Positions 27,700-35,249 of a stretch of DNA of 45,396 nucleotides are shown here, piece by piece. Source of the DNA: Candidatus Eiseniibacteriota bacterium (GTDB lineage: Bacteria > Eisenbacteria > RBG-16-71-46); contig JANYBS010000247.1 of NCBI GenBank assembly GCA_025360715.1, positions 1-45,396 of the forward strand, read 5' to 3'. The notes beneath the pieces were generated by a model. It was not told the DNA's origin and ran no database searches. It was given only the letters and a program-made list of their open reading frames with translations. Made by a program: the position numbers and the translations under genes. Numbering within the stretch: position 1 is the first letter of the stretch; each line of letters begins with the position of its first letter.

Positions 27700-30483
27700 A
27701 TGAACCTGTCCGTGTTGCTGGATCCGCGACCTTTCTTAAGATGCCTGGCCTGCAGCACGCTGTGTGTCGCGTTGCTGTGTCTCGCGCTCGCCGCTGCCGC
27801 GGCCCCGCGCTCGGCGCAGGCGCTCGTCGGGATGTCACTGCCGGCCGGTGATCCCGCCCGCGCCCTCGAGCGCGCACTCGATGCCACGCTCGCGCCGGTC
27901 ACGGACAAGGCCGAGGACTTCACCGTGACGCCGCTCCGAGACGCGTTCGGCCTGCACCGCTACCGCGTGCGCCAGCGCTGGAACGCTCTGCCTGTGCTCG
28001 GCCACGAGGCGCTGGTCGTCACCGATTCCCGCGGTGTCGTCGTGAGCGCATTCGGCCGCCTTGCGTCCATCGTGCCGCCGGGCGCAGGCGCCGCGTTGTC
28101 TTCGGCACTGACCTCGGCGCAAGCGGCGGCGCTCGCCTTGAGCGGTGGCGAGCACGTGCGCGCGAGCGAGCGCGTGGTCGTCGCGGACGACGCTGTTTCC
28201 CGTATCGCTTGGGCACTCGAGACCGGCGGCGAGGGCGTCGAGGCCACGCTTGTGCTGGTGGACGCTGCGACGGGTCGCGAGCTGCGCCGGGAAGCGCTGA
28301 GCGCGCATGCAGTCGGCACCGTGTACGACGCGGACCCACGCAGCACGCTGCACGACGTGGCGCTGCCGCGTCTGGGCGGCGACGGCTCGCGATTGTCGGC
28401 GCCGGGCTTGATCGTGCTGCCGGCCGCGGGGGATCCCGTCGTCCGCAGTGATGGCGATTTCCGATTCGTGCCTGCTTCGCCCGACACCACACCGTTCGAC
28501 CAAGTGAACGTCTACCACCACGCGGATGCGTTCCTGCACGACTTTGTGGGTTCGCTCGGGCTGAGTGTTGCGCGGGATTCCATCGTGGTGCACGTGCAGG
28601 TCGACCTTTTCCCTTCGATCGCACTCACGACACAGAACTACGTGTCATTGGGCCGCGCCATCCCCGGCTTCAGCGGCGATCCGGCCAAGGGCCAGGACGT
28701 GGTGTGCCACGAACTGCAGCATGCGATCACGTACAGTTTCGGCATCCAGCCCACGGGTATGAATCGCGAGGCGGGTGCCTTGCACGAGGCGATCTCCGAC
28801 TACATGGCCGCGGCATGGACCCAGGATCCCGCGATCGGGGAGTGGGTCTACATCCCGTATCCCAACGGCGTCACGCGCGTGGACCGGCCGAGCAACCCTT
28901 TCTGTTACGCGAACTACAATCATGTGGCCTACGGGGGTGTGGAGGCGGGCTCGGCATGGGCGAACGGCATGATCCTGTCCGGCGCGCTGTGGCAACTACG
29001 CGGCCGTGTGGGTGCGAGCGCCGACTCCCTGGTGCTGGAGGCGCTTGCGTACCTGCCACGCGAGCCACTCTGGAGCGATCTCGCCGATGCGCTGTTGCTG
29101 GCGGATCGAGCATTCCATTCGCGGCGGTTGCGCGCCGACGTGCTTGCGGTCTTCCTCGAGCGTGGCATCCTGGGTTCCTCGCTTGCCACGCTCACGGGCC
29201 CCGATACGCTTTCGCGCGGTCAGACCGGCACGTGGCATGTGGCGTCGGTCTCGGCGGCGGGGCCTGCGCGCTGGCGGATCCAGCACTATCTCGACTGCCA
29301 GCCCGTGGGTGATCCGGTGGCGCAGGCAACGGGGGACTCGCTCACGTATTCGGATGGGCATGACTTCGAGGTGCAGGTCGTGGTGCCCGGAGCATGGACG
29401 GATTCGATCACCGCGACCCGGTTCGTCTCCGTGGAACGGCCGGCGCTCGAGTTGCAGGGACCGCAGGTCGCCGCGCGTGGCTCACGCGTGACCTACCGCG
29501 CGCGGACGACCGGTGCGGGCGCGATCGCCGTCACCTGGTGGCGCACGCGCATGGCTGGGCAGAGCGCGCCGGACTTCATGGGCTATGGGGATTCACTCGC
29601 GTTCCTGCCGGACACCGCGTTCCGGCTGGAGGGGCGCGCGAGCGACGCGCTGGGTCGCGATGCGCGCCGCACGCTCGACGTGCAGTGGCTCAGTCTGCTG
29701 GTGGACTGGCCGCAGTCGGTGGCGCCCGGTGTGCCCACGCACCTGCGCGCGTATCCGCGCGGTGTCTCGCTGCCTTACACGGTGCGCTGGGAGCAACGCG
29801 AGTGGCATGATGGCGTGCCGGACACTTCATGGAGTCTGCTCGGCACGGGCAAGGATCTAGTGTTCCTGCCGGCGCATGACACCGACGTGCGCTGCTCGGC
29901 GGATGCCGGCGCCGGCAGTATCGCGGTGACGCAGACCTTTCTGAGTGTCGAGACCGCGTCGATCGTGATTCGCGGCCCGCTCGTGCGGCCGGGTTTGTTC
30001 GAGTATTTCGCCTCGTGGCAGGGGCTGCCCACGCAGACGGTGACCTGGTACCTCTTGCCCGCCTCGGCCGGTGCCGCGGAGAAGATCCTTGGGACCGGAG
30101 TGCGCATGACCGTCACTGACGCGCCGCCGTATCGTCTGCGCGTGCAGGCGGTCGACCGCCTGGCACGCAAGGCCGGTATGGGCATCGAGGTCGCTGCCGA
30201 TGGCACCGCGACCACTCCGGGCTGGGGCCCGCCACTGCGCATGGACGTGATCTGCGAAGCTGGCGCAACGCCGCAGCTGTTGTGCTCGATCCCGGGCGCG
30301 AGTCACGTGCGGCTCGTGCTCTACGATGTGGCTGGGCGCGAAGTGGCGCGACTCGCCGACGCCGATCAGAGCGCCGGTTCGCGCGCGTACATGCTGCCGC
30401 CCGATTTGCCACAGGGCGTCTACCTTGCGCGGCTGCGCCTGCCGGGCACCGAGCTCACGAAGCGTATCGTGCTCGTGCGGTGA
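27700..30483 (+). CDS. Secreted M4-like metallopeptidase with Ig-like repeats and C-terminal sorting domain
   Basis: 927 residues from the ATG at 27700 (27664 is possible). A signal peptide (about 1-36) is followed by an FTP/PepSY-type propeptide (about 45-200, HRYRVRQRWNALPVLGHEALV). The gluzincin domain has His337-Glu338-x-x-His341 (CHELQHAITYS) and the third ligand Glu363 in ALHEAISDY. From about 495, four modules of roughly 90 residues start with a GP- or WP-containing strand (LTGPDTLSRG, LQGPQVAARG, VDWPQSVAPG, IRGPLVRPG) and resemble Ig/PKD folds. The last 75 residues (VRLVLYDVAGREVARL...GVYLARL) are a Por/T9SS type A or FlgD-like sorting domain. At the position of the active-site His (HxxG-x-I in relatives) the sequence reads WANGMI (Trp420), so activity is doubtful. 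Confidence 0.85.
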   Translation: MNLSVLLDPRPFLRCLACSTLCVALLCLALAAAAAPRSAQALVGMSLPAGDPARALERALDATLAPVTDKAEDFTVTPLRDAFGLHRYRVRQRWNALPVLGHEALVVTDSRGVVVSAFGRLASIVPPGAGAALSSALTSAQAAALALSGGEHVRASERVVVADDAVSRIAWALETGGEGVEATLVLVDAATGRELRREALSAHAVGTVYDADPRSTLHDVALPRLGGDGSRLSAPGLIVLPAAGDPVVRSDGDFRFVPASPDTTPFDQVNVYHHADAFLHDFVGSLGLSVARDSIVVHVQVDLFPSIALTTQNYVSLGRAIPGFSGDPAKGQDVVCHELQHAITYSFGIQPTGMNREAGALHEAISDYMAAAWTQDPAIGEWVYIPYPNGVTRVDRPSNPFCYANYNHVAYGGVEAGSAWANGMILSGALWQLRGRVGASADSLVLEALAYLPREPLWSDLADALLLADRAFHSRRLRADVLAVFLERGILGSSLATLTGPDTLSRGQTGTWHVASVSAAGPARWRIQHYLDCQPVGDPVAQATGDSLTYSDGHDFEVQVVVPGAWTDSITATRFVSVERPALELQGPQVAARGSRVTYRARTTGAGAIAVTWWRTRMAGQSAPDFMGYGDSLAFLPDTAFRLEGRASDALGRDARRTLDVQWLSLLVDWPQSVAPGVPTHLRAYPRGVSLPYTVRWEQREWHDGVPDTSWSLLGTGKDLVFLPAHDTDVRCSADAGAGSIAVTQTFLSVETASIVIRGPLVRPGLFEYFASWQGLPTQTVTWYLLPASAGAAEKILGTGVRMTVTDAPPYRLRVQAVDRLARKAGMGIEVAADGTATTPGWGPPLRMDVICEAGATPQLLCSIPGASHVRLVLYDVAGREVARLADADQSAGSRAYMLPPDLPQGVYLARLRLPGTELTKRIVLVR

Positions 30484-30490
30484 GCGCGGC

Positions 30491-30519
30491 TTGAGGCTCC
30501 GCGAGGGCTGCCCTATGCT
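30491..30519 (+). promoter_or_regulatory. Predicted sigma70-type promoter of proS
   Basis: TTGAGG (30491-30496) and TATGCT (30514-30519) with a 17-bp spacer, starting just after the metallopeptidase stop. It leaves a leader of about 60 nt with GGAG 6 nt before the proS GTG. Confidence 0.55.
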
Positions 30520-30584
30520 CGCGGCTTCGAGCAAGGCCCACCTGCCATCCGCGCCCGCGCGGAGGCGATCCTGCGGAGAGACGC

Positions 30585-32033
30585 GTGAGCGACGCCCCTG
30601 AGAAGACCAGCTTCGTCGAAGACCTGACCGATCAGTCCGATGACTTCTCGCGTTGGTACAACGAGGTCATCCGCAAGGCGCAATTGGCGGACAACTCGCC
30701 GGTCAAGGGCTGTATGGTCATTCGCCCGTATGGCTACGGGATCTGGGAGAACATCCAACGCCTGCTCGACAAGCGCATCAAGGCGACTGGCCACCAGAAC
30801 GCTTACTTCCCGCTGCTGATCCCCGAATCGCTGCTGCAGCTCGAGGCCGACCACGTGGAGGGCTTCGCGCCCGAGTGCGCGTGGGTCACGCAGGGCGGCA
30901 AGGAGCCGCTCGAAGAACGCTACGCGATCCGGCCCACCAGCGAGGCGATCATCGGCCACATGTACTCCAAGTGGATCGAGTCGTATCGCGACCTGCCGTT
31001 GTTGCTCAACCAGTGGGCGAACGTCATGCGCTGGGAGAAGCGCACGCGGCCGTTCCTGCGCACGAGCGAGTTCCTGTGGCAGGAGGGTCACACCGCACAC
31101 GCGAGCGAACAGGAGTGCCGCGAAGAGGTGATGCGCATGCTCGAGGTCTATCGCGAATTCGTCGAGACCGAGTTGGCGATCCCCGTGCACGCGGGCAAGA
31201 AGAGCGACGCGGAGCGGTTCGCAGGCGCCGAGGATACTTTCACCATCGAGGCGCTGATGCGCGACGGCAAGGCGCTCCAGGCGGGAACGTCGCACCACCT
31301 GGGCCAGCACTTCGCGAAGGTCTTCGACATCACGTATCAGGATGAGACCGGTAAGCGCCAGCACGTGTGGCAGACGTCGTGGGGCGTCTCGACGCGGCTC
31401 ATCGGCGCGCTCGTCATGACGCATGGCGATGACGCGGGTCTGCGCCTGCCTCCGAACGTGGCGCCGATCCAAGCCGTGATCGTGCCCATCTACCGCAAGC
31501 CCGAGGACAAGGCAGCGGTGCTCGGATTCCTCGAACAGATCAAGGCCGCGCTCGGTGAGAAGGTGCGTTTCCACATCGACGACCGTGACCAGTATTCGCC
31601 AGGTTGGAAGTACAACGAGTACGAGATGCGCGGCGTGCCCGTGCGTCTGGAGGTGGGCCCCAAGGACGTGGCGAACAGCGCGGTCATGAGCGTGCGCCGG
31701 GATACACGCGCCAAGGAGAGCATCCCGCTGGCGCAACTTCCGGAGCGTCTGCCGGCGCTGCTGGCCGAGATCCAGAAGGCGCTCTTCGACCAGGCGAGTG
31801 CGTTCCGTGACGAGAAGACCGTCATGGTGCAGGACCTGGCGGGCGTGCTCGCGCACTTCGAGGGCGGTGGTAGCGGATTCGTGGCGGTGCCGTGGGATGG
31901 CTCGGTGGCTTTCGAAGCCGAGGTCAAAGCCAAAGCCGGCGCGACGCTTCGCTGCATGCCGCTCGACACATCCCGGTTCGCGAGCCTGGAGAAGCCGGGT
32001 CACCGCGTGGCGCTCTTCGCACGTTCGTATTGA
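30585..32033 (+). CDS. proS: Prolyl-tRNA synthetase, archaeal/eukaryotic-like (type 3)
   Basis: 482 residues. The short form lacks the insertion domain of the E. coli-type enzyme. Class II motifs: motif 2 around NVMRWEKRTRPFLRTSEFLWQEGHT, preceded by RPTSEAIIGHMYSKWI, and motif 3 around QTSWGVSTRLIGALVMTHGD. The anticodon-binding domain (about 285-390) starts near APIQAVIVPIYRK. The protein ends in Tyr (LFARSY), as in archaeal-type ProRS. In the C-terminal domain most of the zinc-binding Cys residues of archaeal relatives are missing; only one Cys is seen, in RCMPLD. It charges tRNA-Pro. Confidence 0.96.
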   Translation: MSDAPEKTSFVEDLTDQSDDFSRWYNEVIRKAQLADNSPVKGCMVIRPYGYGIWENIQRLLDKRIKATGHQNAYFPLLIPESLLQLEADHVEGFAPECAWVTQGGKEPLEERYAIRPTSEAIIGHMYSKWIESYRDLPLLLNQWANVMRWEKRTRPFLRTSEFLWQEGHTAHASEQECREEVMRMLEVYREFVETELAIPVHAGKKSDAERFAGAEDTFTIEALMRDGKALQAGTSHHLGQHFAKVFDITYQDETGKRQHVWQTSWGVSTRLIGALVMTHGDDAGLRLPPNVAPIQAVIVPIYRKPEDKAAVLGFLEQIKAALGEKVRFHIDDRDQYSPGWKYNEYEMRGVPVRLEVGPKDVANSAVMSVRRDTRAKESIPLAQLPERLPALLAEIQKALFDQASAFRDEKTVMVQDLAGVLAHFEGGGSGFVAVPWDGSVAFEAEVKAKAGATLRCMPLDTSRFASLEKPGHRVALFARSY

Positions 32034-32058
32034 GCGAAGCGCAGATGGGACGGCGGTG

Positions 32059-33054
32059 ATGCAGACGCCTGCGCGCATGCTTGTGCGCTGGCCGAACTGG
32101 CTGGGTGACGCCCTCATGGCGCGGCCCTTCCTGCGCGGCCTGCGCGCGGCGTGCGGCAGCAGCCGCATCATGGCGATCGCGCCCGAGGGCTTTCTGGCGT
32201 TGCTCGCCGGCGACGGCGTGTACGACGAGACGGTGACGCTGCGCGATCGCGCGCTCGATGCGCGAGTGCGCGCATTCCGCGCGGAAGTGGCGTTCGTGCT
32301 GCCGCCGTCATTCTCGAGCGCGTGGTTCGCGCTGCGGCACGGCATCCCGCGCCGCATCGGTTTCCGCGGCGATGCGCGTGACCTGCTGCTGACCGAGGCG
32401 GTCGCAAGGCCCGCTCGCGGGGATCTGCACCTGTCGCGCGAATACCTCTTGCTCGGGCGCGGTTTCGGCGTGCGCGAGCCGGCATTCCGGCCGCTGCGCC
32501 TGACGGTGGGTGCGGCGGGCGCGCATGCCGTGCGCGACGCCCTGGCGGGGGCGCTCGTGCTCGCGCCGGGCGCGGCCTATGGCCCGGCTAAGCGCTGGCC
32601 GGCGCAGCGCTATATCGCGCTGGGGCGCAAGGGCCGGGAGCAGGGCTGGCCGGTGGTGGTCTGCGGTGCGGCGGAAGATCGCGAGGTGGCCGACGGGGTG
32701 GCCGCGGCCATCGGTGATGGCGCCCAGTCTCTGGCCGGGCGTACGAGTCTTCTGGATGTGGCGGCGGCGCTGAGCGGCGTGCGCGCGGTCGTGAGCAACG
32801 ACTCGGGATTCGCACATCTGGCCGCGGCGGCCGGCGCGCCCACCGTGGCGATCTTCGGATCCACCAGCAGTGCATGGACGGCGCCGCTGGGCGCCGCGCG
32901 GATCCTGCAGCATCCGCCGGTGTGCTCACCGTGCTTCCACAGGCGCTGCGCCATCGGTACGGTGTGCTTGCAAGCGGTCGCGGTCGATGAGGTGTGGGCC
33001 GCCGTGGGCGATTGCGTTCAGCGATACGCAAGAATCTCGAGGGAGACGCGATGA
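32059..33054 (+). CDS. waaF: ADP-heptose:LPS heptosyltransferase II-like, GT9
   Basis: 331 residues. It opens with RMLVRWPNWLGDALMARPFLRGLR, the WaaF-type pattern (R-x-PNWLGD-x-xMA). The donor half has LVLAPGAAYGPAKRWPAQRY, VVSNDSGFAHLAAAAGAPTVAIFGSTSSAWTAPLG and the Cys segment PPVCSPCFHRRCAIGTVCL. It probably transfers the second heptose of the LPS inner core. The start could be GTG 32056, ATG 32059 or ATG 32077; all keep the signature. It ends in ATGA overlap with the GmhB-like gene, another heptose-pathway enzyme, which supports the call. Confidence 0.88.
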   Translation: MQTPARMLVRWPNWLGDALMARPFLRGLRAACGSSRIMAIAPEGFLALLAGDGVYDETVTLRDRALDARVRAFRAEVAFVLPPSFSSAWFALRHGIPRRIGFRGDARDLLLTEAVARPARGDLHLSREYLLLGRGFGVREPAFRPLRLTVGAAGAHAVRDALAGALVLAPGAAYGPAKRWPAQRYIALGRKGREQGWPVVVCGAAEDREVADGVAAAIGDGAQSLAGRTSLLDVAAALSGVRAVVSNDSGFAHLAAAAGAPTVAIFGSTSSAWTAPLGAARILQHPPVCSPCFHRRCAIGTVCLQAVAVDEVWAAVGDCVQRYARISRETR

Positions 33055-34124
33055 GGATCGTGGTGCATGGCGCGAGCGTGAGGCGCTCCGGCGCGCGGAT
33101 GATGATGGCGGTGGCGGGACTGGCGCTGCGCGGCCACGAGGTGCACTGGCTGGGCGGTGAGGCGCCGCCGGTGCCGGGACTCAAGCCAGTACCTGCGCGC
33201 GCGGCGCTCGATGGGCTGCGTGCCGATCTCGTGCTGGGTGGCGGCGGCCCGCTATGGCCCGCGATCCTGGGTTGGCGCGCCGGCGCGCGCGCACTCGTGC
33301 TAGGCACCGCTGCAGGGGACCTGCGCGGCTGGGGGCTGCTGCAACGCTGGGCGTGGGATTCGCTCTACACGATGGCAATGGTCGAAGAGCGCGATGGCGA
33401 TGCCGTCCGTGACTTGGCCGCGAACCTGCCCTTGGAGCGCTTTGCGCTGTGGTCCGCGCAGGACGCGCCTTCGCAGCCCGATGCCACGCATGCCGACGTC
33501 GAGATGCTCGAGCGCGCCGGTGAGCGCGCCTTGGCGAGGCAGGTGGGGCATTCGGTGCGCGCAGGCTTCTTCGTCGACCGCGATGGCACTCTGGTGATCG
33601 AGCGTGGCTATCTGGCCGACCCCGAGGACATCGAGGTTCTGCCGGGCGTGCCGGGTGCGCTGCGCGCGGTGCAGGCCGAAGGCCACCCGGTGATCGTCGT
33701 CTCGAACCAGTCGGGCGTGGGCCGAGGGCTCTTTCCCATGTCGCGCGTGTACGAAGCAATGGCGCGCCTGCGCCGTGAGCTGCGCGCGCAGGGCGTGGAG
33801 CTCGACGCCATCTACTTCTGCCCGCACCGGCCCGGTTCGGGCTGCGCGTGCCGTAAGCCGGGCACGCAGCTGCTCGAGCGCGCGGCCGAGGACCTGAGGG
33901 TGTCGCTCAGGCACTCGGTGATGGCAGGGGACAAGCGCTTGGACGCGGCGACGGGTCAAGCCGCGGGCGGCCGTGGCGCGCTCGTGCGCACGGGTTACGG
34001 CCGCGACGAAGAGGCACGCATCGGCGATGAGGAGTTCCCTGTCGCCCCGGATCTCGTCGCCGATGACCTGCGCGGCGTGGCGGACTGGTTCCTGAGGACT
34101 CAGGACGAGAGCTTCGCTGGCTGA
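33051..34124 (+). CDS. Half glycosyltransferase fused to HAD-IIIA (GmhB-like) phosphatase
   Basis: 357 residues. The C-terminal part (about 172-345) is a HAD-IIIA phosphatase: Asp176 and Asp178 in FFVDRDGTLVIERGYL, VVSNQSGVGRG, a zinc loop CPHRPGSGCACRKPG and AGDKRLDA. This is the pattern of D-glycero-D-manno-heptose 1,7-bisphosphate phosphatase (GmhB), which makes ADP-heptose precursors, and the upstream heptosyltransferase fits. The N-terminal 165 residues (RSGARMMMAVAGLALRGHEVHWLGGE, then LRADLVLGGGGPLWP) resemble the N-terminal Rossmann half of a GT4 glycosyltransferase without its nucleotide-sugar half. Whether it binds an acceptor or is a relic cannot be told. Confidence 0.8.
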   Translation: MRIVVHGASVRRSGARMMMAVAGLALRGHEVHWLGGEAPPVPGLKPVPARAALDGLRADLVLGGGGPLWPAILGWRAGARALVLGTAAGDLRGWGLLQRWAWDSLYTMAMVEERDGDAVRDLAANLPLERFALWSAQDAPSQPDATHADVEMLERAGERALARQVGHSVRAGFFVDRDGTLVIERGYLADPEDIEVLPGVPGALRAVQAEGHPVIVVSNQSGVGRGLFPMSRVYEAMARLRRELRAQGVELDAIYFCPHRPGSGCACRKPGTQLLERAAEDLRVSLRHSVMAGDKRLDAATGQAAGGRGALVRTGYGRDEEARIGDEEFPVAPDLVADDLRGVADWFLRTQDESFAG

Positions 34125-34144
34125 CGGGGCCAGCGGCCCCGTTT
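34125..34144 (+). terminator. Terminator after the GmhB-like gene
   Basis: CGGGGCC (34125-34131), loop AGC, GGCCCCG (34135-34141), then TTT. It starts directly after the stop codon and lies 10 bp before the end of the converging DUF4388 gene. The stem is strong but the T tract is short. Confidence 0.6.
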
Positions 34145-34154
34145 CCCAACCCGC

Positions 34155-35237
34155 CTATCGATCCTGCTGCAGCTCCAGCGCGTAGTCCTGGCCGCCCTGT
34201 TCGCTGCGATAGGCGATCAGGTAGCCCGGTAGTCTCACCTGGTCGCGAGCGACCCAGCGGTCCTCGACCAGGTCCTCCAGACGCGCGGGGTAGGTGCCGC
34301 GCTCGCGGTGGTAGAGATCGAGCGCAAATCTCAAGTCGCGAACCTGCGCGGCCGCGAATGCGTCGTCCTTGGGCGCCGGCCGCGCCGTCAGGTGCACGAG
34401 CTGGCTCGAGAAGCGCAGCGCTGCGACCACCGCGATGATCGAGGCCGCCACGGCGAGTTCGCGCAGGATCGACGGGCCGTTGCGCGGCACTCCGCCGGGA
34501 TGTTCGACCACTGGTGCCTGGGTGCCCGGATCGCGGCGGCCCACAACCTCGATCCACTGCGAATCCAGCATCCGGAAAAGGGCTTCGTACGTCTCGTACT
34601 CGGACAGCGGCGCGGTCTCGACGATGTCGGCGACCGTATGCACGCCGTCGATGAGGCCGAAGAGTTCGCGCTCTTCCTCCGACAGCGGCTCGTCGGGATC
34701 CGGCAGGTCGCGCACGCCGAGCAGCTGGTAGGGGTCCTTGAAGACCGCGACGAAGCGCTTCTGCTCATCAACGCGCCGCGCCGCTTCGATCATGACGCCT
34801 TCCATGCTCATCGAGACGATGGGCGGGGTCGGCCACTTCACGTTGGGGTCGAACCGGTACGTACCGTTGTCCCAGCGCACCAGCCGCTGCAGGTCGTCGA
34901 GGATCTGTCGCTCGATGTAGACCGCGAGTTCCTGTGCGTCGAGGTAGCGGCCGTTGAGCAGCAGGTCCTCGAGGTCGCGACCGGATTCACGCTGGATCGT
35001 CAGCAGGCCACGGTACTGCTCTTCCGAGAGCCGGTGCGTCTTGCGCAGGAACGCCATCAGCGGGTCGTCCTTGGCCAGGCCCGGGTTGCGCGTGGCGACG
35101 ATGCGGCCTTCGTGCACATACACGACGGCCCGCTCGGTGTTCCACTCGAGCATGAGGCAGCCGGACTTCCTCTGCGTGCCGACGAGCTGGAGGATCTCGG
35201 TCGAGGCGAAGTCGCGTAGGTTGCCTTGCAGGGCCAT
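34155..35237 (-). CDS. DUF4388 (PATAN-like) protein with transmembrane segment and pseudopilin-like tail
   Basis: 360 residues. Residues about 1-150 are a DUF4388 module (MALQGNLRDFASTEILQLVGTQRKSG, then GCLMLEW and VVYVHEGRIVATRNPG), found in bacterial signalling proteins and gliding or motility regulators. A second part (about 150-245) contains a winged-helix-like ELFGLIDGVHTVADIVE segment. One membrane segment lies at about 262-282. The remaining 75 residues (VRDLRFALDLYHRERGTYPARLEDLVEDRW) resemble the periplasmic domain of type II secretion major pseudopilins. AGGAAGGAA precedes the ATG. It is the second gene of a minus-strand operon, 12 bp after the TPR/zinc-ribbon gene. The function is unknown. 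Confidence 0.75.
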   Translation of the reverse strand: MALQGNLRDFASTEILQLVGTQRKSGCLMLEWNTERAVVYVHEGRIVATRNPGLAKDDPLMAFLRKTHRLSEEQYRGLLTIQRESGRDLEDLLLNGRYLDAQELAVYIERQILDDLQRLVRWDNGTYRFDPNVKWPTPPIVSMSMEGVMIEAARRVDEQKRFVAVFKDPYQLLGVRDLPDPDEPLSEEERELFGLIDGVHTVADIVETAPLSEYETYEALFRMLDSQWIEVVGRRDPGTQAPVVEHPGGVPRNGPSILRELAVAASIIAVVAALRFSSQLVHLTARPAPKDDAFAAAQVRDLRFALDLYHRERGTYPARLEDLVEDRWVARDQVRLPGYLIAYRSEQGGQDYALELQQDR

Positions 35238-35249
35238 GGACGTTCCTTC

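Noticed and set aside
30484-30505. Terminator after the metallopeptidase gene (CGCGG...CCGCG)
   Set aside because: The stem is only 5 bp, has no T tract and overlaps the proS -35 element.
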